NCBI GenBank assembly: GCA_900538465.1
Contig: UPXV01000005.1
Location: 1-64,000 of the forward strand
Length of the DNA: 64,000 nt
Source: an uncultured Erysipelotrichaceae bacterium
Lineage (GTDB): Bacteria > Bacillota_I > Bacilli_A > Erysipelotrichales > Coprobacillaceae
Direction: 5' to 3'
The position numbers and the translations under genes were made by a program. Position 1 is the first letter of the stretch. Each line of letters begins with the position of its first letter. The notes beneath the pieces are model-generated. The model did not search any database, was not told the DNA's origin, and saw only the letters and a program-made list of their open reading frames with translations. Below are positions 46,760 through 56,594 of the stretch, in pieces.

Positions 46760-48769
46760 ATGAGTGATATTCAATTATTAAAAACAACACAAAAGCGTTA
46801 TGATATATTAGAAAGTATGAATATTCATACATTAGAAGACTTATTAACTTGTTATCCATATCGCTATGAGATTATAGAAGAAACATATCCAACCCATGAA
46901 GATGATCATATGATTATAGAAGCAATTGTCTCATCTCCAATAAAAATCTTTTTTAAAGGAAAAATGTCGAGAATGTCATTTCAGGTGATTGATCATTATC
47001 AAAATGAATATCAAGTGACAATATTTAATCGTCATTTTTTAAGACAATATTTAAAAATCAATACAATTATTACAATTATTGGGAAATGTCAAAACTATAA
47101 AATTACTGCAACTGATATAAAAATCAAACCCATCAAAGATATTCAAGGTATTCATCCTGTTTATTCTATAAAAGAAGGATTAACTCAAAAATCTTTTCAA
47201 CAATATATCAAAAAAGCATATCAACTTTTAAAGGATGATATCATCACTTATGTTCCTGAAAAATATATCATGAAACATCATCTTATTCATAAAACAATGG
47301 CTATATGGAATATTCATTTTCCAGAAACACAAGAAGATATTAAACAGGCTCTAAGATATTTAAAATATGAAGAATTTTTAAAATTTCAATTAACAATGCA
47401 ATTTATCAAACAACAACGTTCTTTGGAAGTAGGAACTGCAAAACTTTTTGATGTACAAAAGTTCCAAGATTTTCTCCTTTCTTTACCTTATCGCTTAACA
47501 TCAGATCAAGAAAAATCTGTTAAGGAAATTGTGAGTGATTTAAGAAGCCCTCAAATGATGTATCGTTTTTTACAAGGGGATGTAGGAAGTGGAAAGACAG
47601 TTGTCAGTGCAATTGCTTTGTATGCTTCATATTTAGCAGGTTATCAAGGCGCGTTGATGGCACCAACAGAAATATTAGCCAGTCAACATTATCAGACACT
47701 TTGTCAATTTTTTAAAGAAACTGATGTCAAGATTGCTTTGTTAACAGGATCGTTATCTATTAAAGATAAAGAAAAACTTTATGAAGAAATCAAAAATGGA
47801 GATATTGATATTATTGTTGGAACACATGCTTTGTTTCAAAAAAAGGTTGACTATCATAATCTTGGTTTTGTGATTACTGATGAACAACATCGTTTTGGAG
47901 TTGAACAACGAAAAGCTTTAAAAAACAAAGGAAATCAAGTAGATTTCTTAATTATGAGTGCAACACCAATTCCTCGAACGCTTGCGATTTCTATGTATGG
48001 AGATATGGATGTTTCAACCATTAAAACAATGCCAGTTGGTCGTATGCCTGTTATCAGTAAATATATTCATTCTTCTTCCATGAAACCAATTTTAAAAGAT
48101 TTAAAAGATTATTTAGCGAGTGGTGGACAATGTTATGTCATTTGCCCGTTGGTCGAAGACAGTGACGCTATTGATGCGAAAAGTGCATCACAAATTGCTG
48201 ATGCTATGCAAAAATATTTCCAAGGTCAATATCATGTTGGTTTGCTTCATGGACAAATGAAAGATGAAGAAAAAGAAACAGTGATGCAAGATTTTCAAGA
48301 TAATCGTATTCAAATCTTAGTTTCTACAACTGTTGTGGAAGTTGGAGTGGATGTCAAGAATGCCAATATGATGGTTATTTATAATGCTGAACGTTTTGGA
48401 ATGAGTCAATTACATCAATTGCGTGGAAGGGTTGGACGTGGGGCTCAACAAGCCTATTGTTATTTTATGAGTTCATCTTCAAGTCAAGACGCTATTGACC
48501 GTTTGAAATATCTAGAAAAGAGTCATGATGGTTTTGAAATTTCAATGTATGATTTACAAGTGAGAGGGCCTGGAGAAGTTTTAGGAAGTCGTCAAAGTGG
48601 ATTACCTACTTTTTTGGTTGCTGATGTCTTAAAAGATTTTCCGATTTTAACGGTGGCTCGTGATGATGCATTAGAAATTATTGATGACTATCATCATCAA
48701 AAAGGCTATCAACATCTTATGAGGACAATTCAAGAAAATTTAAAAGAGAATAATGAATATGTTGATTAA
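46760..48769 (+). CDS. recG: ATP-dependent DNA helicase RecG
   Basis: 669 residues remodelling stalled forks and branched DNA. N-terminal wedge domain (about 1-240), helicase core with Walker A GDVGSGKTVV, motif II DEQHRFGVEQR, motif III SATPIPRTLA and RecG-specific LRGRVGRGAQQAYC. ATG 46760 after AAGGTGG. Part of a recG-plsX-rnc run, as in Bacillus (recG-fapR-plsX), here without fapR. Confidence 0.96.
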   Translation: MSDIQLLKTTQKRYDILESMNIHTLEDLLTCYPYRYEIIEETYPTHEDDHMIIEAIVSSPIKIFFKGKMSRMSFQVIDHYQNEYQVTIFNRHFLRQYLKINTIITIIGKCQNYKITATDIKIKPIKDIQGIHPVYSIKEGLTQKSFQQYIKKAYQLLKDDIITYVPEKYIMKHHLIHKTMAIWNIHFPETQEDIKQALRYLKYEEFLKFQLTMQFIKQQRSLEVGTAKLFDVQKFQDFLLSLPYRLTSDQEKSVKEIVSDLRSPQMMYRFLQGDVGSGKTVVSAIALYASYLAGYQGALMAPTEILASQHYQTLCQFFKETDVKIALLTGSLSIKDKEKLYEEIKNGDIDIIVGTHALFQKKVDYHNLGFVITDEQHRFGVEQRKALKNKGNQVDFLIMSATPIPRTLAISMYGDMDVSTIKTMPVGRMPVISKYIHSSSMKPILKDLKDYLASGGQCYVICPLVEDSDAIDAKSASQIADAMQKYFQGQYHVGLLHGQMKDEEKETVMQDFQDNRIQILVSTTVVEVGVDVKNANMMVIYNAERFGMSQLHQLRGRVGRGAQQAYCYFMSSSSSQDAIDRLKYLEKSHDGFEISMYDLQVRGPGEVLGSRQSGLPTFLVADVLKDFPILTVARDDALEIIDDYHHQKGYQHLMRTIQENLKENNEYVD

Positions 48770-48804
48770 ATGTGTTATACTACTAAAAACAAGGAGTGAT
48801 GAAA

Positions 48805-49788
48805 ATGTATAAATTAGCTATAGATGCGATGAGTGGTGATTTAGGAAGTGGGATTGTTGTAGATGCTTGCTTAGATTTTATAAAGACTCATCAAGATGTT
48901 GAACTTTATGTCACAGGAAAGAAAGAAGAACTTACACGATTAGAGAATGTTGAACGAATTCATGTTGTGGATGCAAGAGACATTGTTCCTATGGATGCTG
49001 GAATTATGTCAGTTCGTCGTAAAAAAGATTCAAGTATGGTTAAGGCTGTTACAATGGCTAATGACAATCTTGTTGATGGTGTTGTATCTTGTGGTTCAAC
49101 AGGTGCTTTTTATACCAGTGCAATGTTATTTTTAAAACGTATTGAAGGTGTTGAAAAATCATGTTTAATGGCAGTCTTGCCAACCTATAATAAAAAAGGG
49201 GTTGCGATGCTTGATGTAGGTGCCAATGCTGAAAATACCCCTGAACAATTAAAAGAATTTGCAATTATGGGACATATATATGCAAAAAATATCCGTGGTA
49301 TTCAAAACCCAAAAGTTTCTTTATTAAATATTGGAAGTGAAGAGAAAAAAGGTGATGAAGTTCATCAAAAAACTTTTCAATTATTAAAAGATGAAGAAAA
49401 AATTAACTTCGTTGGAAATATTGAAGGAAGAGATTTGTTGTTAGGTGAAACTGATGTTGTGGTTACAGATGGATTTAGTGGAAATATCGCTTTAAAGACA
49501 TGTGAAGGCGTAGCAGGGATTTTAATGAAAATGGTGAAAGAAAGTATGATGTCTTCTTTAAAAGGAAAAATTGGAGCATTATTTGCAAAATCATCACTCT
49601 ATTCATTAAAAGATCAATTTGATTATAAATCAGTTGGTGGAGCATTAATGATGGGATTTGAAAAAGCAGTTGTCAAAGCGCATGGTGCCAGTGATGCAAA
49701 AGCCTTTATGAATGCGATGGATTTGGCCTATCAAATGGTCAAAATGGATGTGGTGACACAAATGAAAGAAGGATTGAAAAATTCATGA
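48805..49788 (+). CDS. plsX: phosphate acyltransferase PlsX
   Basis: 327 residues making acyl-phosphate from acyl-ACP for phospholipid synthesis. YKLAIDAMSGDLGSGIVVDA start, VVSCGSTGAFYTSAM, MLDVGANAENTPEQL and TDGFSGNIALKTCEG are family boxes. ATG 48805 lies eight bases after AAGGAG. Overlaps rnc by 4 bases. The usual fabD-fabG-acpP between plsX and rnc are absent here. Confidence 0.96.
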   Translation: MYKLAIDAMSGDLGSGIVVDACLDFIKTHQDVELYVTGKKEELTRLENVERIHVVDARDIVPMDAGIMSVRRKKDSSMVKAVTMANDNLVDGVVSCGSTGAFYTSAMLFLKRIEGVEKSCLMAVLPTYNKKGVAMLDVGANAENTPEQLKEFAIMGHIYAKNIRGIQNPKVSLLNIGSEEKKGDEVHQKTFQLLKDEEKINFVGNIEGRDLLLGETDVVVTDGFSGNIALKTCEGVAGILMKMVKESMMSSLKGKIGALFAKSSLYSLKDQFDYKSVGGALMMGFEKAVVKAHGASDAKAFMNAMDLAYQMVKMDVVTQMKEGLKNS

Positions 49789-50483
49789 AAATATTAGATT
49801 TTTTACGCCAAGAAAAAATACCTTACCATGATTTGGGGTTATATAAAGAAGCTTTTACACATGCTTCATATGCCAATGAAGCTCACCATAGTAAAAAAGA
49901 CTATGAACGTTTAGAGTTTATGGGTGATGCTGTTTTACAACTTTATGTATCAGAATTTATTTTTAAACTTTTTCCGGATGTTCCTGAAGGAACATTAACA
50001 ACTTTACGTAGCAAATTGGTTCGTGAAGAATCATTGGCTCGTTTTTCTAGAGAATTGGGATTAGGGGAATTGTTATATCTTGGTGTTGGTGAAGAAAAAA
50101 GTGGTGGACGTGATCGTGATAGTGTTTTGGCAAATATTTTTGAATCATTTATAGGAGCAGTTTATTTAGATTGTGGACATGGTGAAGTGATAAAAATTTT
50201 AGAACAAACGATTTATCAACATGTCAATGATTTAGATTATGATGATATTACAGATTATAAAACAACCTTACAAGAATTGATTCAAGCTGATCAACGTCGT
50301 ACAGTTACATATGAACTCTTAGAAACATGTGGTCCATCAAATGCGCCAGAATTTACAGTCGCTGTAACTATGGATGATATGCGTTTGGGTGTAGGTAAGG
50401 GAACAAGTAAAAAAAGAGCTGAACAACAAGCCGCTAAAGATGCTTTAAATAAATTAGCAACAAGTGATTATAAGAAAAAATAA
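49785..50483 (+). CDS. rnc: ribonuclease III
   Basis: 232 residues. Endonuclease domain with ERLEFMGDAVLQLYVSEF (metal-binding signature) and the second acidic site in NIFESFIGAVYLD, then a C-terminal double-strand RNA-binding domain (about 158-230, GKGTSKKRAEQQAAKDAL). Cuts rRNA precursors and structured mRNAs. In most Firmicutes smc follows; here it does not. Confidence 0.96.
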   Translation: MKILDFLRQEKIPYHDLGLYKEAFTHASYANEAHHSKKDYERLEFMGDAVLQLYVSEFIFKLFPDVPEGTLTTLRSKLVREESLARFSRELGLGELLYLGVGEEKSGGRDRDSVLANIFESFIGAVYLDCGHGEVIKILEQTIYQHVNDLDYDDITDYKTTLQELIQADQRRTVTYELLETCGPSNAPEFTVAVTMDDMRLGVGKGTSKKRAEQQAAKDALNKLATSDYKKK

Positions 50484-50498
50484 TCACTTGTTTTTTTG
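50459..50498 (+). terminator. terminator after rnc
   Basis: ACAAGTGATTAT / ATAATCACTTGT around the rnc stop, then T7. Confidence 0.92.
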
Positions 50499-50546
50499 CC
50501 TATGCAAAAGAATTTTTTCAACATAGTCTAATTTGGGAGGGATAAA

Positions 50547-50813
50547 ATGTATAATCCATATATGTATGATCAAGAAAGAATCACTTATCCAAAAGTTGGA
50601 GAAATTATTTTGTATACAGTGAATAAAGGTGATAATGTTTATCGACTAGCAAAAACATTTAATAGTGAAGTGGCTTGGATTCAAGCTATGAACAACTTAA
50701 ATAAAGATATGATGATTCATACAGATCAACAATTATTAATTCCAATTGTTTATCAAAATGTCAATCCAATGCCACAAGCATATCAAAGACAAAGTTATGA
50801 CTTATATTTTTAA
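50547..50813 (+). CDS. small LysM-domain protein
   Basis: 88 residues, GGGAGG ribosome site. One LysM domain (about 22-68): YTVNKGDNVYRLAKTFNSE followed by NLNKDMMIHTDQQLLIP. No signal peptide, Tyr/Pro/Met-rich ends. Such short proteins occur as spore-associated or cell-wall-binding factors; location and role here are not determined. Confidence 0.8.
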   Translation: MYNPYMYDQERITYPKVGEIILYTVNKGDNVYRLAKTFNSEVAWIQAMNNLNKDMMIHTDQQLLIPIVYQNVNPMPQAYQRQSYDLYF

Positions 50814-50869
50814 TCTTTTATGAATAAGATTTGATCTTTGACAAACACTATTAATAGGAGGTTTTTTCA

Positions 50870-51229
50870 ATGAAAAAGTTAACATTACTCTTATTAGCAA
50901 TCATGATTTGTGGATGTACAAATCAAAAAGAACAATCAAAGCCAAAAACAACCTATCAAGATGGAACCTATACAACCACTGCAGTTGGTTATGGTGGAGA
51001 ATTTCAAGTTCAAACAACAATTAAAGATGATAAATTGGTAGATGTTGTTGTGAAGGAACATAATGAGACACCTTCTATTGGTGGTGTTGCCATAGAACAA
51101 ATGATTGATAAGATGAAAAAAGAAAACAAATATGATGTTGATACAATTTCAGGAGCAACATCTTCATCATCAGCATTAAAAAATGCTGTTGGTGAAGCTT
51201 ATAAAAAAGCAAAGAATCAAACAGAATAA
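50870..51229 (+). CDS. FMN-binding-domain lipoprotein
   Basis: 119 residues. Lipoprotein signal with MICGC lipobox (Cys at about 17), short linker, then an FMN-binding domain (about 30-117) with DGTYTTTAVGYGGEF and the DTISGATSSSSAL motif whose last Thr is the flavinylation site in this family (ApbE-dependent). Likely a surface flavoprotein in extracellular electron transfer or redox; no partner gene is nearby. Confidence 0.88.
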   Translation: MKKLTLLLLAIMICGCTNQKEQSKPKTTYQDGTYTTTAVGYGGEFQVQTTIKDDKLVDVVVKEHNETPSIGGVAIEQMIDKMKKENKYDVDTISGATSSSSALKNAVGEAYKKAKNQTE

Positions 51230-51252
51230 AGCAGAAATGCTTTATTTTTTTG
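51225..51252 (+). terminator. terminator after the FMN-binding gene
   Basis: AATAAAGCA / TGCTTTATT with a GAAA-type loop (50% of it purine) overlapping the stop, followed by T6. Confidence 0.85.
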
Positions 51253-51294
51253 ATAAATTGGTATATGATATATGTCAAGACAGGGGGCAAAAAA

Positions 51295-52764
51295 ATGGAA
51301 AAAGCAAATGTCAGTAGTGAAAGAAATATTACTTTAATTATGGACTTTTATGAATTAACAATGTCTTATAATTATTTTAAACTAGGAAAAGGGGATCAAA
51401 TCGTTTATTTTGATATGTTCTTTAGAAAAAATCCTGATAATGGTGGATTTGTTATTTTTGCTGGTTTGCAACAATTAATTGAAGCTATTCAAGATATGCG
51501 ATTTACAGAAGGCGATATAGAATATTTAAGAAGCTTAAATGTTTTTGATGAAGATTTCTTTGATTATTTAAGAAATTTCAAATTTACTGGAACAATCTAT
51601 GCAATGAAAGAAGGAACACCCGTCTTTCCATATGAACCATTGGTTACAGTGAAAGCCAAATTGATTGAAGCACAATTGATTGAAACATTTTTGTTGGTAA
51701 CAATCAATCATCAATCCTTAATAGCAACCAAAGCACATCGTGTTTGTCAAGAAGCAAAAGGACGTCCAGTTATGGAATTTGGAGCAAGACGTGCACAAGG
51801 TTATGATGGTGCACATTATGGAGCAAGAGCGGCTTATATTGGTGGGGTTGCTGGAACAGCGACAACTTCTGCTGGAAAAGCTTTTGGTATTCCTGTTTTA
51901 GGAACAATGGCACATTCTTTTGTACAGTCATTTGACAGTGAATATGAAGCCTTTAAAGCTTATGCACAAAATTATCCAGATGCATGCGTATTGCTTGTTG
52001 ATACATATGATACATTAAAGAGTGGAGTCCCTAATGCAATCAAAGTCGCAGAAGAAGTTTTGGCTCCAATGGGAAAAAGATTAGCTGGTATTCGTTTGGA
52101 TAGTGGAGATATTGCATATTTAACAAAAAAAGCCAGAATGATGTTAGATGTTGCAGGATTACATGATTGTAAAATTACGGTTTCTAATTCATTGGATGAA
52201 TATTTGATTCGTTCTGTTTTAGAACAAGGTGCACAAATTGATTCTTTTGGTGTTGGTGAAAATATGATTGTTTCAAAATCTTCACCAGTTTTTGGTGGTG
52301 TTTATAAGTTGGCAGCTGTTGAAAAAGATGGTGTGATTATCCCAAAAATTAAAATTTCAGAAAACACTGAAAAAATTACCAATCCAGGATATAAGAAAGT
52401 CTATCGTTTGATTGAAAAAGAAACCAACAAAGCTTTTGCAGATATTATTGCATTCCATGATGAAGTTTTAGATGAAAATCAAGATTTAACCATTTATCAT
52501 CAATCAGATGCATGGAAAAATAAAGTCTTGTATGCAGGTACATATGAAATACAACCTTTACAAACATTGATCTTTGATGAAGGAAAATGTGTTTATCCAG
52601 AATATTCTTTAGATGAAATTAGAACATATTCTAATGAACAAAAAGCATTATTATGGGATGAAGTTTTCCGTTTAGAATATCCACATATTTATTATGTAGA
52701 TTTAACAAAGAAATTATTAGATTATAAATTAAAAATGTTAGCTGAGGGACGAAATCATTCATGA
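51295..52764 (+). CDS. pncB: nicotinate phosphoribosyltransferase
   Basis: 489 residues converting nicotinate and PRPP to nicotinate mononucleotide (NAD salvage). The NAPRTase start NITLIMDFYELTMSYNYFKLG, EFGARRAQGYDGAHYGARAAYIGGVAGTATTSA and GIRLDSGDIAYLTKKARMMLD are all characteristic. ATG 51295 follows CAGGGGG; earlier ATGs lack a site. Overlaps the next gene by 4 bases. Confidence 0.95.
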   Translation: MEKANVSSERNITLIMDFYELTMSYNYFKLGKGDQIVYFDMFFRKNPDNGGFVIFAGLQQLIEAIQDMRFTEGDIEYLRSLNVFDEDFFDYLRNFKFTGTIYAMKEGTPVFPYEPLVTVKAKLIEAQLIETFLLVTINHQSLIATKAHRVCQEAKGRPVMEFGARRAQGYDGAHYGARAAYIGGVAGTATTSAGKAFGIPVLGTMAHSFVQSFDSEYEAFKAYAQNYPDACVLLVDTYDTLKSGVPNAIKVAEEVLAPMGKRLAGIRLDSGDIAYLTKKARMMLDVAGLHDCKITVSNSLDEYLIRSVLEQGAQIDSFGVGENMIVSKSSPVFGGVYKLAAVEKDGVIIPKIKISENTEKITNPGYKKVYRLIEKETNKAFADIIAFHDEVLDENQDLTIYHQSDAWKNKVLYAGTYEIQPLQTLIFDEGKCVYPEYSLDEIRTYSNEQKALLWDEVFRLEYPHIYYVDLTKKLLDYKLKMLAEGRNHS

Positions 52765-53123
52765 GTTTTAAAAGAAGTGTACAAAGAGATAGAAAAGAAA
52801 CAATAACACATCAAAAAGTTGATGAAAAAAGTGAATTCAAAAAGAATTTTACAATGACATGGGTTCCTTTGAAAATAGAAAGTTTTCTTATTTTTGTGGT
52901 TGTTTTTATCCTTTCTCAATTTCTTTTGGTTCCTTTGCTTACAAAAGTATTGAGTTATCAAATATCCTTAGTGCTTGTTCATGGCCTTTTTTCAAGTACA
53001 TGCGTGGTTATTGCTTTTTGGTTATTGAATAAAGATCATTTATCATGGAAAGGATTTTTGTATAGGTTTGGCTTTTGTGCTTTGATGTTTGGAGGCTTTG
53101 CATTTGCAGTTGGTCTTTTATAA
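52761..53123 (+). CDS. hypothetical membrane protein
   Basis: 120 residues: basic soluble N-terminus (about 1-38, SFKRSVQRDRKETITHQKVDE), then three membrane segments (about 42-62, 68-88, 98-118). Translationally coupled to pncB and 12 bases before tyrA. No family recognised. Confidence 0.7.
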   Translation: MSFKRSVQRDRKETITHQKVDEKSEFKKNFTMTWVPLKIESFLIFVVVFILSQFLLVPLLTKVLSYQISLVLVHGLFSSTCVVIAFWLLNKDHLSWKGFLYRFGFCALMFGGFAFAVGLL

Positions 53124-53135
53124 AAAGGAGATTAT

Positions 53136-53966
53136 ATGATTATTACAGTTGTAGGAATAGGGGTTATTGGGGGAAGCTATATCCAAGCTTTAAATGGATT
53201 AGGTCATAGTGTTTATGGTATTGATACAGATGAAAAAACTTTACAACAAGCTAAAGATGATGGCTGTATTGTTGAAGGTTTTGTTGATGGATATGACATT
53301 ATTAAAGAAAGTGATATGACAATTATTTGTTTATATCCTTCTTTGGTCTTAGATTTTATTGCTTCACATGAGTTTAAAAAAGGCAGTATTGTTACAGATG
53401 TTGTTGGAATTAAATCTTATTTTTTAGAAAAAGCATTAAAAATCATTGATAAAGATGTTGAATATGTAAGTGGTCATCCAATGGCAGGACGTGAAAAAAA
53501 GGGTTATGCTTATGCAAGTCAAGCTGTTTTTCAAAATGCCAATTATATTGTTATTGAACATCAGAAAAACAAAAAAGAAACAATTGATTTTATGTGTCAA
53601 TTTGTTTCTCAACTTGGCTTTAAGAGTGTAAAAATCATGAGTCCTTATGCTCATGATGAAATTATTTCCTTTACTTCACAGCTTCCTCATATGATTGCTG
53701 TGGCATTAATGAATAGTGATGATGAAAAATATGAAACAGGAAAGTATATAGGAGATTCGTTTAGAGATTTAACACGTATTGCCAATATTAATGCTGATTT
53801 GTGGAGTGAACTTTTCTTAAATAATCGGGATTATTTATTGGCTTCAATGCAGCGTTTTGAAGAACAATTTGATTTGTTAAAAAATGCATTATTAGATGGT
53901 GATGAAGAAGCTTTAAAGAATATGTTTAAAAAATCATCATTGCGTCGTGAAAAGTTGGAGAAATGA
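53136..53966 (+). CDS. tyrA: prephenate dehydrogenase
   Basis: 276 residues oxidising prephenate to 4-hydroxyphenylpyruvate in tyrosine synthesis. NAD-binding GIGVIGGSYIQAL, then Asp in YGIDTDE, the catalytic His in SGHPMAGREKKGYAYA, and QLPHMIAVAL with DLTRIANINADLW. Lacks a fused chorismate mutase or ACT domain, so short. No other aromatic genes nearby. AAGGAG before ATG. Confidence 0.92.
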   Translation: MIITVVGIGVIGGSYIQALNGLGHSVYGIDTDEKTLQQAKDDGCIVEGFVDGYDIIKESDMTIICLYPSLVLDFIASHEFKKGSIVTDVVGIKSYFLEKALKIIDKDVEYVSGHPMAGREKKGYAYASQAVFQNANYIVIEHQKNKKETIDFMCQFVSQLGFKSVKIMSPYAHDEIISFTSQLPHMIAVALMNSDDEKYETGKYIGDSFRDLTRIANINADLWSELFLNNRDYLLASMQRFEEQFDLLKNALLDGDEEALKNMFKKSSLRREKLEK

Positions 53967-53991
53967 TTTTGTTAATCATTTCTTTTTTTAT
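53960..53991 (+). terminator. terminator after tyrA
   Basis: GAAATGATT / AATCATTTC around the stop, then T7. Confidence 0.9.
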
Positions 53992-53998
53992 TTTTAAA

Positions 53999-54090
53999 GT
54001 TTAATATATTAAACAAATTGTTTAAAATGTATTGCAATTCTTGAAATATTTTGTATAATAATTGTGTTTTGTATTTTAAACATTATGTTT
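53999..54090 (+). promoter_or_regulatory. promoter of potR-potABCD with paired operator-like palindromes
   Basis: TTGCAA (54032-54037), 16-base spacer, TATAAT (54054-54059). AAACAAATTGTTT at 54011-54023 and AAACATTATGTTT at 54078-54090 match AAACAWWWTGTTT; one lies before the -35 box and the other after the start site. A further palindrome GTTTAATATATTAAAC (53999-54014) abuts the first. Likely autoregulatory sites of the adjacent XRE-cupin protein. Confidence 0.7.
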
Positions 54091-54119
54091 CATATGACTA
54101 AACAAAGGGGAGTGAGACT

Positions 54120-54653
54120 ATGAACATTGGCAGTAAGATTAAAAGAATAAGAATTGCCAATCAATTGACCTTAGAAGAATTGGCAAATCGTAGCGAATTA
54201 ACAAAGGGATTTTTGTCACAGGTTGAACGTAATTTAACATCTCCGTCAATAACCACCTTAGAAGATATATTAGAGGCTTTAGGAACGACATTGCATGAAT
54301 TTTTTAGTGAAACACAAGAAGAACAATTGGTATTTAAAAAAGAAGATTATTTTGTGAATACACAAGATGATTATGAAATTTCTTATATTGTTCCCAATGC
54401 ACAAAAAAATGATATGGAACCTATTTTGATTGAAATTGAAAAAGGGAAATCTTCAATGGAAATGGAACCACATGATGGAGAAGAATTTGGTTATGTGATT
54501 TGTGGAAAAATTATTTTACATTATGGTGATAAAGAATTAAGTGTAAAAAAAGGGGAAACCTTCTATTTACCAGGAAAAAGAACACATTATCTTGAAAATG
54601 TTGGTGAATCCAAGGCTAAAGTGATTTGGGTTTCAACACCACCATTATTTTAG
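54120..54653 (+). CDS. potR: XRE-cupin transcriptional regulator of polyamine uptake (PotR-like)
   Basis: 177 residues. N-terminal helix-turn-helix (about 6-60: [37 protein letters not shown]) and a C-terminal cupin (about 105-175: [39 protein letters not shown]) that likely senses polyamine. Eleven bases upstream of potA. GGGGAGTGAG ribosome site. Confidence 0.88.
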   Translation: MNIGSKIKRIRIANQLTLEELANRSELTKGFLSQVERNLTSPSITTLEDILEALGTTLHEFFSETQEEQLVFKKEDYFVNTQDDYEISYIVPNAQKNDMEPILIEIEKGKSSMEMEPHDGEEFGYVICGKIILHYGDKELSVKKGETFYLPGKRTHYLENVGESKAKVIWVSTPPLF

Positions 54654-54663
54654 GGAGGATTAT

Positions 54664-55707
54664 ATGAAAAAATTAATTGAATTAAATAATTTAACAAAAG
54701 AATATAATGGTCAAGTGGTTTTAAAAGGAATTCATTTGGATATCCATGAAAATGAGTTTATGACATTGCTTGGACCAAGTGGTTGTGGGAAAACAACGAC
54801 TTTACGTATTGTTGGTGGTTTTGAAGAAGCCAGTTCAGGAGAAGTTTTATTTGATGGTATTGATATTTCAACACTTCCACCATATAAAAGAGAAGTGAAT
54901 ACAGTTTTTCAAAAATATGCTTTATTTCCTCATATGAACGTTTTTGATAACGTTGCTTTTGGATTAAAGATAAAAAAACTTGATAAAGAGATTATTGAAC
55001 AAAAAGTCTTAAGAATGTTGAATCTTGTGGGTCTTAAAGGCTTTGAAAAAAGAAATATTTCGCAATTGTCTGGTGGGCAACAACAACGTGTTGCAATTGC
55101 GAGAGCTTTAGTCAATGAACCAAAAGTTTTATTGTTAGATGAACCATTAGGAGCTTTGGATTTAAAATTAAGAAAAGCGATGCAAATTGAATTAAAAAAT
55201 ATTCAAAAAGAAGTTGGAATTACTTTCGTATATGTTACACATGATCAAGAAGAAGCTTTGACCATGTCAGATACAATTGTTGTTATGAATGATGGGGCAA
55301 TTCAACAAATTGGAACACCAACAGATATTTATAATGAACCAGAAAATCGTTTTGTTGCTCAATTTATTGGTGAATCTAATATTGTTGAAGGTGTTTTTGT
55401 AAAAGATTTCTTAGTGGAATTTGATAATCAACAATTTGTTTGTGTTGATAAGGGATTTGATGAAGGACAAGAGATAGATATTGTTTTAAGACCGGAAGAT
55501 TTAGATATTGTAGAAATTGGACAAGGAAAAATTGAAGGGGTTGTTTCTTCAATTGTCTTTAAAGGTGTTCATTATGAAATTATGGTTGAAACAGATAACC
55601 GTGTTTATAAAGTGCACACAACAGATATGAGTGAAATTGGAAAAAAGGTAAATTTGGATTTTTGGCCTGAAGATATTCATGTCATGGAAAAAATGGGGAC
55701 ATATTAA
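54664..55707 (+). CDS. potA: spermidine/putrescine ABC transporter ATP-binding protein PotA
   Basis: 347 residues. Walker [11 protein letters not shown]-loop [12 protein letters not shown], signature [14 protein letters not shown], Walker [16 protein letters not shown], His-loop VTHDQEEA and a C-terminal TOBE regulatory domain (about 245-345). GGGAGG before ATG. Overlaps potB by one base. Confidence 0.95.
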   Translation: MKKLIELNNLTKEYNGQVVLKGIHLDIHENEFMTLLGPSGCGKTTTLRIVGGFEEASSGEVLFDGIDISTLPPYKREVNTVFQKYALFPHMNVFDNVAFGLKIKKLDKEIIEQKVLRMLNLVGLKGFEKRNISQLSGGQQQRVAIARALVNEPKVLLLDEPLGALDLKLRKAMQIELKNIQKEVGITFVYVTHDQEEALTMSDTIVVMNDGAIQQIGTPTDIYNEPENRFVAQFIGESNIVEGVFVKDFLVEFDNQQFVCVDKGFDEGQEIDIVLRPEDLDIVEIGQGKIEGVVSSIVFKGVHYEIMVETDNRVYKVHTTDMSEIGKKVNLDFWPEDIHVMEKMGTY

Positions 55708-56594
55708 TGAAACAATATAAGAGATTGGTATCACCTTATTGTTTTTGGTTATTCGTTTTAACAATTGTTCCTATGTTGTTGATTGCATTTTATGCTGTTA
55801 CAGCAAAAGGAACAGAAATTACAACTTTCCAATTTACCTTAGATAATTTCTTTAAATTTTTAGATCCTATTTTCTTATCTGTTTTACTAAGATCATTGAT
55901 TTTAGGAATTTTAACAACAGCTATTTGTTTCTTGATTGGTTATCCTATTGCTTATATGATTTCTAAATGTAAAGAAACCACACAAACAATTTTAATTTTA
56001 TTAATTACGATCCCAACTTGGATTAATTTATTAATGCGTACGTATGCATGGATGAGTATTTTAAGTAATAATGGGATTATGAATAATCTTTTGGTATCGC
56101 TAGGATTAGGGCGTGTGCAAATGATGTATACTGATTTTGCAGTTGTGATTGGGATGGTCTATAACTTTTTACCATTTATGATTTTACCAATTCACACATC
56201 ATTAACAAGTATGGATAAATCTTTGACAGAGGCATCTATGGATTTAGGTGCGTCTCGTGTTCAAACGTTTTTTAAAGTCACTTTTCGTTTATCACTGAGT
56301 GGTGTTTTAACAGGTGTGACAATGGTCTTTTTACCTGCGATTAGTGCTTTTGTCATTCCTAAGATGTTGGGTGGCGGACAATACTCTTTGATTGGTAACT
56401 TTATTGAACAACAGTTTATTACGGTTGGAAATTGGCATTTTGGTAGTGCAGTTTCTTTGGTTTTGGCAGTCATTGTTATTGTCTTAATGGCTTTGATCTA
56501 TAAGGCTGAAAAACGTACAAATGTTTCTGATGAAGAGGAAGGAGGAAAACAAAGTGGGAAAAGAAAAAAAATACGTAAGAGTTCTTTGCATTAG
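55707..56594 (+). CDS. potB: spermidine/putrescine ABC permease PotB
   Basis: 295 residues with six membrane segments. TIPTWINLLMRTYAW and the EAA loop TEASMDLGASRVQTFFKVTFRLSLSG are typical. The charged C-terminal tail (KRTNVSDEEEGGKQSGKRKK) contains the potC ribosome site, and the gene overlaps potC by 41 bases. Confidence 0.94.
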   Translation: MKQYKRLVSPYCFWLFVLTIVPMLLIAFYAVTAKGTEITTFQFTLDNFFKFLDPIFLSVLLRSLILGILTTAICFLIGYPIAYMISKCKETTQTILILLITIPTWINLLMRTYAWMSILSNNGIMNNLLVSLGLGRVQMMYTDFAVVIGMVYNFLPFMILPIHTSLTSMDKSLTEASMDLGASRVQTFFKVTFRLSLSGVLTGVTMVFLPAISAFVIPKMLGGGQYSLIGNFIEQQFITVGNWHFGSAVSLVLAVIVIVLMALIYKAEKRTNVSDEEEGGKQSGKRKKIRKSSLH

